This document shows, piece after piece, positions 8,621 through 16,863 of a DNA stretch of 43,421 bases; position 1 is the stretch's first letter, and each line of letters begins with the position of its first letter. This DNA comes from Acidobacteriota bacterium (lineage in GTDB: Bacteria; Acidobacteriota; Terriglobia; Bryobacterales; Bryobacteraceae): NCBI GenBank assembly GCA_025352795.1, contig JANXSF010000030.1, forward strand, positions 1-43,421, given 5' to 3'. A program made the position numbers and the translations under genes. A model generated the notes under the pieces. It was given only the letters and a program-made list of their open reading frames with translations. It was not told the DNA's origin and ran no database searches.

Positions 8621-9062
8621 TCAAATTGATATTCTTCTGAATACGGATTTTGAGCGGCAGCCAACTGGTGCGCTCCAATTCTGCTTTCAGTTCGCTGACT
8701 GCTTGCTTCTTCTTTCCTTGCATGGTGAGGAGCTTGGAATGTACTTCAATGGATGCCCCCAACGCCGAGATCAGTTTTGGATTGCCTTCCAGCTTTTCCT
8801 TCTCCAGCAATGTGTCGACGATCGTTCTGGCTTGTGTCGAATATAGTTCTGCCGCTTTGTAATTCTTGAAAGAGAATGCACCGCGTGCCAGCCAACTTAG
8901 GGCCTCTGCATATTCGGCATTCTCTCCGTTGACTTTACGGAAGTCTTCGGCGTAAGCGGCGGCACCAGCCAAATCACCGGCAGTGATCTTGCCCCGAACG
9001 TCCTGCAGGACTGGCGCAGCCATCAACGTGAACGCCATGAAAGTCAGGACAAATATTTTCAA
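8583..9062 (-). CDS. Signal peptide and helical (TPR-like) domain; N-terminal part of a frameshifted gene
   Basis: This frame gives 159 residues: a signal peptide ([17 protein letters not shown]) and a helical repeat region similar to TPRs (AAAYAEDF, ALSWLARGAF, KAAELYSTQART). It then ends abruptly at ...NLIGMEGQPAPENG. GQPAPE is the usual entry into a TlpA-type thioredoxin domain, and that domain continues in the other frame from 8590. The start is a TTG that overlaps the hisA TGA (TTGA at 9062-9059), with AGAGGA a few bases before it, so it is translationally coupled to the end of the his operon. If intact, the protein would be an exported TPR-thioredoxin oxidoreductase. Its link to histidine synthesis is only positional. 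Confidence 0.7.
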   Translation of the reverse strand: MKIFVLTFMAFTLMAAPVLQDVRGKITAGDLAGAAAYAEDFRKVNGENAEYAEALSWLARGAFSFKNYKAAELYSTQARTIVDTLLEKEKLEGNPKLISALGASIEVHSKLLTMQGKKKQAVSELKAELERTSWLPLKIRIQKNINLIGMEGQPAPENG

Positions 9063-9769
9063 TTGGTCCTCTCAGAATTCATTTTGGCCAGTTCATCCAA
9101 TGACAATCTGCCAGTATAAATGGCCATACCTAACGCCGCATGAATGTTCATCGCTTGTAAGGCTCGCACATCTTCCAGCGTGGTAATGCCACCGGCCGCG
9201 GTGATTTCGTGCGTGGTCGCTGCTCGCAATCTGCCAAACCAATCCAGGTCAGTTCCTTGCATCATGCCTTCTTTATCCACGTAGGTGCATAGAAAGCCTC
9301 CGCAGTAAGGTTCCAGCTCGCCAATGACTTGTTCAGCGGTAAGTGTGGTGGCTTCCTGCCATCCCTTGACCACAATGTTGCCGCCCTTCGAATCCAGAGC
9401 CAGCAAAATCTTTTCAGCACCCACTTCGCCACAAATTGATTTCAAAAGTTCGTGATTGATGCCAGTTCTGGTAAACGCACTAGTACCTACGATCACGCGG
9501 CTGGCACCTTGATCCAGCAGCTTTCGGGCACGTTCCGGAGTCCGCACGCCACCCCCGACCCGTGTGGTTGCATGGGCGGCCAAGGTCTCCACAATATCAT
9601 CATTAGCACCGCGACCCAATGCCGCGTCCAGGTCGATCACTTGAATCACCGGAAAGCCCGCAAACTTTTCCAGCATCACCAGCGGTGCTTCGCCTTCCAG
9701 CGCCTTCTCTTTACCTTGCACAAGTTGCACAACCTTGCCATCCATCAAATCAATACATGGAATAATCAA
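9059..9769 (-). CDS. hisA: Phosphoribosylformimino-AICAR-P isomerase HisA
   Basis: This enzyme isomerises ProFAR to PRFAR, the fourth step of histidine synthesis, in the cytoplasm. The 236-residue TIM barrel starts with [18 protein letters not shown]. The general acid/base Asp is in IPCID and the second is in LALDSKGG. Phosphate-binding loops VGGGVRTPE and TAAGGITT are present. The start is a TTG sharing two bases with the hisF TGA (TTGA), preceded by GAGGA. It is the last biosynthetic gene of the operon and is itself coupled to a redox gene downstream. Length is normal. Confidence 0.96.
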   Translation of the reverse strand: MIIPCIDLMDGKVVQLVQGKEKALEGEAPLVMLEKFAGFPVIQVIDLDAALGRGANDDIVETLAAHATTRVGGGVRTPERARKLLDQGASRVIVGTSAFTRTGINHELLKSICGEVGAEKILLALDSKGGNIVVKGWQEATTLTAEQVIGELEPYCGGFLCTYVDKEGMMQGTDLDWFGRLRAATTHEITAAGGITTLEDVRALQAMNIHAALGMAIYTGRLSLDELAKMNSERTN

Positions 9770-10530
9770 GCGGTTTTCCTCACCACAATGCCATATTTAT
9801 CCAGAAACTCTTTCAGGTCGTTGACCGTGTAGGTGCCATAGTGAAAAATGCTGGCAGCCAATGCCGCATCGGCTTGACCTTCGGTCAATACTTCCAGGAA
9901 GTGCTCTGGAATGCCTCCACCACCCGATGCAATTACGGGAATACGAGTGGCTCGGGAAACGGCTGCAGTCAATTGGCAATCGAATCCTTGCTTCACACCA
10001 TCGGCATCCATAGACGTCAACAGAATTTCACCGGCACCCATTTGCTGCCCACGGGCGGCCCATTCCACAGCATCCATCCCTTCATCCACGCGGCCACCTT
10101 TGGTGAAAACATTCCAACCGCCATCAGAGCGTCGGCGTGCATCAATGGCCAGCACCACGGCTTGCGACCCGAACTCGCGGCTCAGTTCGGTGATCAATTC
10201 CGGCCGTCGCACAGCGGATGTATTGACGCTTACTTTGTCAGCACCAGCCATCAGAATTTTACGAGCATCCACCACACTGCGAAGCCCACCTCCCACCGTA
10301 AGAGGGATAAATACTTTGCGAGCAGTCCTGGCCACAACATCCACCATGGTGTTGCGTTCATCACTGGACGCAGTGATATCCAGAAACACAAGTTCGTCAG
10401 CGGATTGGTCGTTATAGCGCGAAGCCAATTCCACAGGGTCACCGGCGTCGCGCAGATTGACGAAGTTGATACCCTTCACCACACGACCACCGGTGACGTC
10501 AAGACAGGGAATAATACGTTTTGCCAGCAT
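9766..10530 (-). CDS. hisF: Imidazole glycerol phosphate synthase, cyclase subunit HisF
   Basis: HisF uses ammonia from HisH to turn PRFAR into imidazole glycerol phosphate and AICAR. I start it at the ATG at 10530 ([12 protein letters not shown]). This puts the catalytic aspartate at residue 11, as in known HisF proteins, and gives 254 residues. An upstream in-frame extension exists but looks non-native. LAIDARRR holds the second catalytic Asp, and VGGGLRS and ASGGGG are the phosphate loops. It follows hisH by 22 bp and overlaps hisA by 4 bp. Confidence 0.96.
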   Translation of the reverse strand: MLAKRIIPCLDVTGGRVVKGINFVNLRDAGDPVELASRYNDQSADELVFLDITASSDERNTMVDVVARTARKVFIPLTVGGGLRSVVDARKILMAGADKVSVNTSAVRRPELITELSREFGSQAVVLAIDARRRSDGGWNVFTKGGRVDEGMDAVEWAARGQQMGAGEILLTSMDADGVKQGFDCQLTAAVSRATRIPVIASGGGGIPEHFLEVLTEGQADAALAASIFHYGTYTVNDLKEFLDKYGIVVRKTA

Positions 10531-10552
10531 GGAATCAAAAGTCCAGGAGTGA

Positions 10553-11146
10553 TCAGAGTTCGACAAAGTTTTTGACAATTTTCAAGCCTAGCGGGCCGGA
10601 CTTTTCAGGGTGGAACTGCACGCCGAAAACATTCCCTGATTCAAGAGCTGCCGTAAAGGGTTCGGCATATTGGCAAGTGGCCGCAGCTTGCGGAACAACC
10701 GGCACGAAATAGCTGTGTGCGAAATATAGATACGGACGTTCGCCCATGCCGTTGAACAATCGTGATGGAGGTTTGGGTTCCACTTCATTCCAACCCATGT
10801 GCGGAACTCTGGCATCTTCAGAAAAACGGCGCACCTTGCCTGCAAATAGTCCAAGTCCCTTTACGCCAGGGGCTTCTTCGCTTTCCTCAAACAAGGCTTG
10901 CAGTCCCAGACAAATTCCAAGAAACGGGATGCCTGCTTCAATGCGGTCCAGTATGGTTTGACGCACGCGCATGGCGTCCAGCGATCGCAACATTTGGCCG
11001 AAGTGTCCCACACCGGGCAAGATGATTTTCGTAGCTTTGTTCAAGCCTTCCACATCATCCACCACCGTGTAAGTTGCCCCCACCTCTGCCAAAGTGTTTT
11101 GCACGCTGCGCAGATTACCTGCGCCGTAATCAAATACGGCAATCAT
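10553..11146 (-). CDS. hisH: Imidazole glycerol phosphate synthase, glutaminase subunit HisH
   Basis: This class I glutamine amidotransferase delivers ammonia to HisF. The 197-residue form starting at ATG 11146 ([11 protein letters not shown]) is the natural start; it overlaps the hisB stop as ATGA. The nucleophile Cys is in [11 protein letters not shown], and the His/Glu pair is in [10 protein letters not shown] near the C-terminus. The oxyanion-hole segment follows ILPGVGHFG. All catalytic residues are present and the length is standard. Confidence 0.96.
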   Translation of the reverse strand: MIAVFDYGAGNLRSVQNTLAEVGATYTVVDDVEGLNKATKIILPGVGHFGQMLRSLDAMRVRQTILDRIEAGIPFLGICLGLQALFEESEEAPGVKGLGLFAGKVRRFSEDARVPHMGWNEVEPKPPSRLFNGMGERPYLYFAHSYFVPVVPQAAATCQYAEPFTAALESGNVFGVQFHPEKSGPLGLKIVKNFVEL

Positions 11147-11736
11147 AAAAGTCCCTTGGTGGAAGGCAATTGATCTTTCAAGCGCGCATCTTTGGAACAA
11201 GCGAATTTCATGGCTCGGGCAAAGCATTTGAAGATGCCTTCAATCTTGTGATGGTTAGACCTGCCGTAAAGAATCTTTGCATGAAGGTTGCCGCCCACGT
11301 GCACGGTAAAGCCGTCAAAGAAATCGTGCAGCAGTTCGGTTTGCAAATCGCCCACCAGCACGACTTTCACTTTTTGATCGTAAATCAAAGCCGGACGGCC
11401 ACCAAGATCCACGGCCACAACGGCCAGCGTTTCATCCATTGGCTGCACAAAATAACCAGCCCGATTGATGCCCTTGCGGTCACCCAAAGCTTTGGAAAAG
11501 AGTTGGCCCAACACAATGCCCACATCTTCCACGGTGTGGTGCTGATCTACATCCAGGTCGCCAGTTGCCTGCAATGTAAGGTCGAAACCGCCGTGCTTGG
11601 TGAACAGTTCCAACATGTGATCCAGGAAGCGGATGCCTGTATGAATGTCGTACTTGCCCTTACCTTCAATTTTCAACGACCCGCGAATTTGCGTTTCTTT
11701 AGTGATGCGTTCAACGGAAGAAGTTCTTACTTGCAC
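11143..11736 (-). CDS. hisB: Imidazoleglycerol-phosphate dehydratase HisB
   Basis: HisB dehydrates imidazole glycerol phosphate to imidazole acetol phosphate. It is the monofunctional form of about 197 residues with no fused phosphatase. Metal-binding motifs are [19 protein letters not shown] and [13 protein letters not shown] start it at GTG 11736 (then CAA GTA AGA), which lies within the last codons of the upstream HAD gene (10-bp overlap) and gives the usual N-terminus [15 protein letters not shown]. The longer in-frame start at 11793 would add 19 residues unlike the family. Confidence 0.93.
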   Translation of the reverse strand: MQVRTSSVERITKETQIRGSLKIEGKGKYDIHTGIRFLDHMLELFTKHGGFDLTLQATGDLDVDQHHTVEDVGIVLGQLFSKALGDRKGINRAGYFVQPMDETLAVVAVDLGGRPALIYDQKVKVVLVGDLQTELLHDFFDGFTVHVGGNLHAKILYGRSNHHKIEGIFKCFARAMKFACSKDARLKDQLPSTKGLL

Positions 11737-12416
11737 AGAAAAGTCTCCAGTTGGTTGATGTCGTCCAAAACGGCTATGGCACCTTCGTCCCATAACAATT
11801 TCGTTGTAAGTTCCGCTTGCAAACCATCGGGGTGGCTGATGCCGATGAAGGGTAACCCTGCGGCTGAAGCCGAACGCGCGTCGTCCACTGTATCGCCGAT
11901 GTAAAAATATTCAACATCAGGAATCAGCGTCTGAATCAGTTCCAGACCCTCTGGGGCGGGCTTGCCCACTTTCACTTCATCGGCACCAATCAACGGTTGG
12001 AACTTGAGGCCAATTGCGAAACGGTCCAGAGTCATCTGCGCTTCTTCCTTGGTTCGACCAGTAAAAATTGAGAAGCGATACTTTTGATGCAGCCGTTCCA
12101 ACGACCCCGGATTTGCAATCCAACGTTCGCGCCACATCAACCCTTCTTCTGGAGTTGGGCCGAAAAATACTTTTTGAAAGTAGTCCACCACGGTCGCATA
12201 TTCTACGTTGGTTCCCAGGTCAGCAGCCATCTTTTGTGACAGCAACCAATCGTTGTTGTAGCCGCCCTGGTGTTTATAATCCTGAATCAAATTGCGGGTG
12301 ATTTGTTTTCCGGTGAAGTGTTCCACAGTTGTGCAAATGGCGGCGCGATAGGATTCCTGCACGTCCACCAGCACGCCATCCATATCGAAAATAATCAGGT
12401 CGGTAGGGGCTACCAT
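11727..12416 (-). CDS. HAD-family phosphatase in the his operon; candidate histidinol-phosphate phosphatase
   Basis: This is a 229-residue haloacid dehalogenase-superfamily hydrolase. The four motifs are intact: DMDGVLVD (nucleophile Asp11), [12 protein letters not shown] (Thr), KVGKPAPEG (Lys), and [12 protein letters not shown] (metal-binding acids). A long helical cap follows motif I, as in subfamily IA. It sits between hisC and hisB and overlaps both (7 bp and 10 bp), so it is expressed with them. Histidinol-phosphate phosphatase activity is required between HisC and HisD, and no other phosphatase gene is in the operon. I infer it does that step. It is not the HisB N-terminal type nor the PHP type. 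Phosphoglycolate phosphatase-like activity is the alternative. Confidence 0.8.
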   Translation of the reverse strand: MVAPTDLIIFDMDGVLVDVQESYRAAICTTVEHFTGKQITRNLIQDYKHQGGYNNDWLLSQKMAADLGTNVEYATVVDYFQKVFFGPTPEEGLMWRERWIANPGSLERLHQKYRFSIFTGRTKEEAQMTLDRFAIGLKFQPLIGADEVKVGKPAPEGLELIQTLIPDVEYFYIGDTVDDARSASAAGLPFIGISHPDGLQAELTTKLLWDEGAIAVLDDINQLETFLCK

Positions 12417-13468
12417 ATGGTTGAAAGTTCCTCTAAGAATTGCCGCATCTGGTCTCTGGTTCCTACTGTCACCCGCACGCAACCGGGCAATTCGTAACTT
12501 CGGTCGCGCACAAGAATATTGCGATTTCGCAACGTGTCGCGGATTTCAACCGCACGCTCACCAGCATAGAACAGGACGAAATTCGCCTGACTTTGAAAGT
12601 ATGGAATTTTCAGTTTCTCTAGTCCCACATACAGCAGTTCGCGCGCCGCCAACACTTCCGTAACATAGCGTCGAATGTAGGCTTGATCTCGTACCGCAGC
12701 TCGGGCAGCCAATGCTGCCAGCGAATTTACGCTGTATGGCGATTGCGCTTTGTGCAGCCACCTGATGTTACCAGCGCTTGAAAACAGGCAACCGAAACGC
12801 ATGCCTGCCATGCCGTAGACTTTTGAGAACGTGCGACTGACGAACAGATTCGGATATTCCTCAATCAATGGCAAAGCCGTTACACCGCAGAATTCGTAAT
12901 AGGCTTCATCAATCAGCACGGCGGCGTTGGGTGCTTTTTGAAGAATTCGTTCAATGCCTTCCAGATTGGTTCCCGTGCCAGTGGGGTTGTTGGGATTGGC
13001 GATGAGCACGGCGCGGGTGGCTGGGGTGATGGCACCCAACAGTTCCTGCAAGGGAAATTCCAGCTTGGCAATGCGGTAATCAATTTCACGAACCACTGCT
13101 CCAGCCACTTCTGCATAGAACTTATACATGGCATAGCTGGGGCGCAAAGTCAGCACCTCATCTTCATCGTCAACGTAGGTGTTCACCAGCGCTTGAATGG
13201 CTTCATCGGTTCCATTGGTGAAGATCATTTCTTCATCGGCGACTTGGAAGAACTGGGACAACTCTTTTCTTGCGTCGGTATATTCGGGGTAGACGGCAAG
13301 GTCGTTTTCAATCAAATGCTCAGCCAGAAATTGAGTCACTTTGGGGGAACAGCCGATGGTGTTCTCATTGAAATCGAGGCGCAACTTATCGGCACGGTCG
13401 CCTGTGGGTGGCGAGTAAGGGGCCATCCGTTCCACGGCTGGGCGCGGACGCAATTCATCTTTCAGCAC
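12410..13468 (-). CDS. hisC: Histidinol-phosphate aminotransferase HisC
   Basis: This PLP-dependent fold-type I aminotransferase makes histidinol phosphate from imidazole acetol phosphate and glutamate. The 352-residue protein has LDFNENTIGCSP near the N-terminus, LIANPNNPTGTG (PLP contact), LIDEAYYEF (Asp to the pyridine N) and RTFSKVYGMAGMRFG with the Schiff-base Lys. The start is a GTG at 13468, two bases after the hisD TAA. It overlaps the HAD gene at its 3' end. Confidence 0.95.
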   Translation of the reverse strand: MLKDELRPRPAVERMAPYSPPTGDRADKLRLDFNENTIGCSPKVTQFLAEHLIENDLAVYPEYTDARKELSQFFQVADEEMIFTNGTDEAIQALVNTYVDDEDEVLTLRPSYAMYKFYAEVAGAVVREIDYRIAKLEFPLQELLGAITPATRAVLIANPNNPTGTGTNLEGIERILQKAPNAAVLIDEAYYEFCGVTALPLIEEYPNLFVSRTFSKVYGMAGMRFGCLFSSAGNIRWLHKAQSPYSVNSLAALAARAAVRDQAYIRRYVTEVLAARELLYVGLEKLKIPYFQSQANFVLFYAGERAVEIRDTLRNRNILVRDRSYELPGCVRVTVGTRDQMRQFLEELSTIW

Positions 13469-13470
13469 TG

Positions 13471-14730
13471 TTATTTCTCTCTCTTTTTAAGATCGAATCT
13501 AGCTTCAACACTACGGGCATGGGCCTCCAGACCTTCAGCCCGAGCCAACGTTGTAATTGCTGGTTCCAATGTTTTTAAAGCGGCACTGGAAAGCTGTTGG
13601 GTGGAAATGATCTTTACATAATCGGCAGATGAAAGGCCGCCACGCAGACGGGCCGCGCCTGATGTGGGCAGTACGTGGTTGGGGCCCGATGAATAATCAC
13701 CAGCCGCTTCCGGACTATTGGGACCAATGAAAATACTGCCCGCATGACGGATGGCTGGTACAAGGCTGGCATCGGGAATGCTTAAGTGTTCCGGCGCGAA
13801 TTGATTCGATATTTCCACAGCCTGATCTAGCGACTTCACTAAAATAATGGCGCTGTTGTTATCAATGGCGATGCGCGCGGTTTCCGCTGTGGGCAGGGTA
13901 GTAAGCTGCATTTCAATCTCACTGGCTACGGCCAATGCCAGCGCCTTCGACGTTGTTAGCAATACCGCCGATGCGTCGGTATCGTGCTCGGCCTGGGCCA
14001 ACATATCAGCGGCAATCCAACGGGGATTGCCTTCGTTTGCAATCATCAGGATTTCCGTTGGTCCTGCAATAAAGTCAATGCCCACTTCGCCAGCCAGAAG
14101 CTTCTTTGCGGCGGCTACATAGATGTTGCCCGGGCCCACAATACGATCTGCCTTGGGAACAGTTTCAGTTCCATAGGCAAATGCGGCAATGGCTTGTGCC
14201 CCGCCCATTTGGTAAACGTTCTTCACGCCTAACAAAGAAGCGGTTCCATAAATTTCAGTGACTACGCGGGGAGATGCTACGCAGATATTGGGGACCCCGG
14301 CAACTTGTGCGGGAATCACTGTCATCAACAATGTGGAGGGTAGGGGATAGCGGCCCGATGGAATGTAGGCGGCCACAGTATCCAGGGGTCGAACCACTTG
14401 TCCCAATCGTAAGCCCGGGGCCACTAATTTCGATTTTCCGACGGGCAATTGAAGTTGGGCGAAGGCTCGAATGTTGGCTGATGAAATGGTCACGGCCTGG
14501 CGAAATGCCTTGGTCAATTTCTTTTCTGCAGCTTTCAGTTCGGGACGGGGAACCGCTACGGTGGAGCGATCCAACTTATCGAACTTACGAGCGTATTCGA
14601 GCACAGCTGCATCCCCGCGAGTGCGCACTGCTTCAAGAATGGGTCGGACAATGCCTTCGGCTTCTTCGAAGCGAGCGGCATTGCGGGAGAGGATGTTTTT
14701 TACTTGTTTGCTATCAACGATTCGAATCAT
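13471..14730 (-). CDS. hisD: Histidinol dehydrogenase HisD
   Basis: HisD carries out the last two oxidations, from histidinol to histidine, using NAD+ and zinc. The 419-residue protein shows the signature regions YIPSGRYPLPSTLLM, GPGNIYVAAAKK, FIAGPTEILMIAN, AEHDTDASAVL, APEHLSI and GPNHVLPTSGAAR. Length and order match the family. It is separated from hisG by 310 bp containing a large inverted-repeat element, unlike the tight overlaps elsewhere in the operon. Confidence 0.96.
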   Translation of the reverse strand: MIRIVDSKQVKNILSRNAARFEEAEGIVRPILEAVRTRGDAAVLEYARKFDKLDRSTVAVPRPELKAAEKKLTKAFRQAVTISSANIRAFAQLQLPVGKSKLVAPGLRLGQVVRPLDTVAAYIPSGRYPLPSTLLMTVIPAQVAGVPNICVASPRVVTEIYGTASLLGVKNVYQMGGAQAIAAFAYGTETVPKADRIVGPGNIYVAAAKKLLAGEVGIDFIAGPTEILMIANEGNPRWIAADMLAQAEHDTDASAVLLTTSKALALAVASEIEMQLTTLPTAETARIAIDNNSAIILVKSLDQAVEISNQFAPEHLSIPDASLVPAIRHAGSIFIGPNSPEAAGDYSSGPNHVLPTSGAARLRGGLSSADYVKIISTQQLSSAALKTLEPAITTLARAEGLEAHARSVEARFDLKKREK

Positions 14731-14790
14731 GTTCCTGGTGCCTATAATTTACTGCAAAAATATGCTCGCTTGCGGGCTGACTGGTGGAAT

Positions 14791-15007
14791 CGCCCAATGC
14801 CACTTAGTTTTCCCGCATCTCTGTAGAATCTCCAACCTTTGTTGAGAATAACCTGTGGTTGGAAAACCGCTCCCTCGCGGTCACGGCTCTGTAGAAGCAG
14901 TCCGTTACTAGCCGTGACCGCGAGGGAGCGGTTTTTCAAAGGCCTGATACGCTTCCCTCCAACACTTGAAGCTGTCGTATTGCAGGAAAACTAAGTGGCA
15001 TTGGGCG
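14791..15007. repeat. Nested palindromic (MITE-like) element, copy 1, between hisG and hisD
   Basis: Outer inverted repeat: 27-nt arms at 14791-14817 and 14981-15007 with one mismatch (core CCACTTAGTTTTCC). Inner inverted repeat: perfect 26-bp arms at 14863-14888 and 14910-14935 (CCGCTCCCTCGCGGTCACGG and its complement). The centre and flanks (ACCTGTGGTT, CACTTGAAGCTGTC) recur in opposite orientation in copy 2 at 38288-38480, whose outer arms differ. It encodes no protein. It fills the only large gap in the his operon (14731-15040), and a transcript would fold into a very long hairpin there. Confidence 0.85.
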
Positions 15008-15040
15008 GAATCGCCTGCCCCACAAACACCTGCCCAGCCC

Positions 15041-15910
15041 TTACATCACAATCTTATTCAGTGGATATTCCACAATGCCTTGCGCCCCGGCTTCCTTCAA
15101 CCTGGGAATGATATTTCGAACTGTTATCTCTTCCAATATCGTATTCAGGGCCAGCCAGTTATCGTCACTCAGATGCGAGATGGTTGGTTTCTTCAACGCT
15201 GGCAGCACCGCCAACACTGCATCCAGGTTCGATTTTTCCACGTTCAACATTAAGCCAACTTTCCCCAGAGCATTGATGGCACCATCTAACAGCATTTTGA
15301 TGTCGCTCAATTTGCGACGCTTCCAATCATCGGCCCAAGCTGTTTTATTGGCGATTAACTGCGTATTGGATTCCATGATTGTTTCCACGATCCGTAAATT
15401 GTTGGCTCGCAATGAGGAACCTGTTTCGGTAACCTCAACAATGGCATCGGCCAGCACGGGTGGCTTCACTTCCGTGGCTCCCCAACTGAACTCCACCTTG
15501 GCCTTGACGCCATTGCGTTCAAGATAGCGCTTGGTAGCGTTGACCAGTTCCGTTGCGATCACTTTACCTTCCAAATCCTTAACCGTTTTGACGGGTGCAG
15601 ATTCGGGAACAGCCAATACCCAACGCACTTTGCCGAAGCTCTGTTTGGCATACACAAGATCGGCCACAACGTGGACGTCAGCCTCGTTTTCCACCACCCA
15701 ATCAAAACCAGTGAGCCCGGCATCCAGCACGCCGTCCTGCACGTAGCGAGCCATTTCCTGAGCACGAATCAGCATGCATTCAATTTCTGGATCATCAATG
15801 CCGGGAAAGTAAGATCGGCTGGAAATATTAATATTGAAGCCAGCGCGACGGAATAAATCCACTGTGGCGTTTTCCAGACTACCTTTGGGGATTCCTAATT
15901 TTAGTTTCAT
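15041..15910 (-). CDS. hisG: ATP phosphoribosyltransferase HisG (long form)
   Basis: HisG catalyses the first committed step, condensing ATP and PRPP. Started at ATG 15910 ([13 protein letters not shown]) it has 289 residues. That is the long form, with a C-terminal regulatory domain for histidine feedback, so HisZ is not needed. The PRPP phosphate loop [16 protein letters not shown] is in place. [10 protein letters not shown] lies in the catalytic domain. The start follows the hisI TGA by one base. The copy-1 repeat element begins about 30 bp after its stop. Confidence 0.95.
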   Translation of the reverse strand: MKLKLGIPKGSLENATVDLFRRAGFNINISSRSYFPGIDDPEIECMLIRAQEMARYVQDGVLDAGLTGFDWVVENEADVHVVADLVYAKQSFGKVRWVLAVPESAPVKTVKDLEGKVIATELVNATKRYLERNGVKAKVEFSWGATEVKPPVLADAIVEVTETGSSLRANNLRIVETIMESNTQLIANKTAWADDWKRRKLSDIKMLLDGAINALGKVGLMLNVEKSNLDAVLAVLPALKKPTISHLSDDNWLALNTILEEITVRNIIPRLKEAGAQGIVEYPLNKIVM

Positions 15911-15911
15911 A

Positions 15912-16286
15912 TCAGGCCTTATATACCGATTTCGGATCGTAGGTTTGCGTCTCAGTAACCACCCACTGGTTATCTTGCAATGTGCGGTAGAAGCAGCTTT
16001 GGTAGCCATCGTGACACACGCCGGGGCCAAGCTCTTCGCCTTGAATGAGCAGGGCGTCTTTATCGCAATCGGTTTGAATTGATTTGATGGCGATCTTGTG
16101 GCCAGAGGTTTCGCCTTTTAGCCAAAGCTTTTGGCGTGAGCGGCTGTAAAAGCATGCGAAGCCGGTTTCGCGCGTGATGCGGAACGATTCTTCGTTCATA
16201 TAGCCCACCATCAGGATGCGACCGGATTTGTAATCCTGAATCACGGCGGTCACCAAGCCATCGAGTTTTGTAAAGTCCAGATCCAT
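15912..16286 (-). CDS. hisI: Phosphoribosyl-AMP cyclohydrolase HisI
   Basis: HisI opens the purine ring of phosphoribosyl-AMP, the third step of the pathway. The 124-residue protein is the single-function form without the HisE pyrophosphatase domain. Metal ligands are visible in [12 protein letters not shown] and in [17 protein letters not shown]. The binding motif [18 protein letters not shown] is intact. It is the first structural gene after the attenuator. No hisE is found in this window, so step two must be encoded elsewhere. Confidence 0.95.
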   Translation of the reverse strand: MDLDFTKLDGLVTAVIQDYKSGRILMVGYMNEESFRITRETGFACFYSRSRQKLWLKGETSGHKIAIKSIQTDCDKDALLIQGEELGPGVCHDGYQSCFYRTLQDNQWVVTETQTYDPKSVYKA

Positions 16287-16316
16287 TTTTGATTCCCTAC
16301 TGCTTTTTAGGCAAAG

Positions 16317-16341
16317 AAAAAGCCCGCCGATTAGGGCGGGC
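16317..16341 (-). terminator. Attenuator terminator of the his operon leader
   Basis: On the minus strand GCCCGCC (16341-16335) pairs with GGCGGGC (16328-16322) around a 6-nt loop, followed at once by TTTTT (16321-16317). It lies 30 nt after the hisL stop and about 30 nt before the hisI start, so it can only act inside the his leader. GCGGGC within hisL (16386-16381) is complementary to the 5' arm and can form the competing antiterminator. Confidence 0.85.
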
Positions 16342-16370
16342 GTCTTTTCAATCTCATATTTGAAAATTGT

Positions 16371-16439
16371 TTAAGAACAAGCCCGCGCACGCACGACGTC
16401 CGCATGATGGTGGATGGCGCAAGCAGTGAACGGCTTCAT
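16371..16439 (-). CDS. hisL: His operon leader peptide with three consecutive His codons (hisL-like)
   Basis: This is a 22-residue open frame on the minus strand (MKPFTACAIHHHADVV...ACS). It has three adjacent histidine codons, CAC CAT CAT, at residues 10-12. It ends 30 nt before a Rho-independent terminator and precedes hisI, the exact layout of histidine attenuation. Codons 18-20 contain GCGGGC, which can pair with the 5' arm of the terminator. Stalling at the His codons would leave it free (antiterminator), while a ribosome at the stop would mask it (terminator). It begins very close to the predicted transcription start, so it may be translated from a leaderless RNA. Function is inferred from architecture. 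Confidence 0.85.
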   Translation of the reverse strand: MKPFTACAIHHHADVVRARACS

Positions 16440-16448
16440 GAATCAATA

Positions 16449-16457
16449 AGTATAGCA
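16449..16457 (-). promoter_or_regulatory. Extended -10 promoter of the his operon
   Basis: TGCTATACT on the minus strand is a good extended -10 element (TGn plus TATACT, five of six to consensus). No clear -35 is seen at 16-18 bp spacing, which an extended -10 tolerates. Transcription would begin about 16442, only a few bases before the hisL ATG at 16439. Confidence 0.6.
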
Positions 16458-16609
16458 GAGACCCCACGCATCTGCTTCTTGCTGTGACACGTCGGTGGGA
16501 ACCAACAAATCCAAATAAATAAAAAGCACCTGTCCGAAGCTTTTAGCATCGTCAAAATTCATTGATCAACATCATTTACAGCGCGCCCTGTCTACTTCAA
16601 AAATACTTC

Positions 16610-16638
16610 TTGACGGAAATAAAAGTTGGATTTAGGAT
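16610..16638 (+). promoter_or_regulatory. Sigma-70-type promoter of the structured small RNA
   Basis: TTGACG (16610-16615; five of six to consensus) and TAGGAT (16633-16638; four of six) are separated by exactly 17 bp. The expected start is near 16645. The promoter is divergent from the his promoter, about 155 bp away. The stretch between them (about 16458-16609) holds AT-rich sequence with no gene seen. Confidence 0.65.
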
Positions 16639-16673
16639 AAGAGTATCACTGAAAAAGGAGGTGATCCAATAAA

Positions 16674-16721
16674 ATGATATCTGGTTGTAATTGGACGCGT
16701 CGTGAGGTGGCCGACTGTTGA
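16674..16721 (+). CDS. 15-residue peptide ORF behind a perfect Shine-Dalgarno
   Basis: ATG at 16674 opens the frame MISGCNWTRREVADC, ending at TGA 16719-16721. The upstream AAAGGAGGTGATCC is the longest possible match to the 16S tail, with the usual GGAGG about 12 nt from the ATG, so strong ribosome loading is expected. The peptide has cysteines at 5 and 15 and a tryptophan at 7. The 3' half of the ORF forms one arm of the RNA's outer stem, so translation and folding must exclude each other. I recognise no family. It may be a regulatory leader peptide rather than a functional product. Confidence 0.5.
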   Translation: MISGCNWTRREVADC

Positions 16722-16863
16722 GTCGGAGTTATTAACGTTCAGGTTTCGTCAGTGCCGGAACCGCAGTTCCTGTGGACCGGTCACCTTGAGACGCGGCGCT
16801 AGTAAAAGATAGAAAGTTGTAAATCGATCAGAAGTTGAGCCTAACTCTTAGGCTACCAAATGG

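Noticed and set aside
9841-10575. Long plus-strand open frame opposite hisF (and similar frames opposite hisB, ychF, rimO and the beta-propellers).
   Set aside because: These are antisense shadows of well-identified genes: low-complexity, no ribosome sites, no recognisable domains.
16674-16803. Readthrough of the TGA at 16719, which would extend the short ORF to a TAG in CGCTAG, perhaps as a selenoprotein.
   Set aside because: An open frame of this length after a stop is common by chance. The TGA lies inside a hairpin rather than before one, and the extension overlaps the conserved-looking stems.
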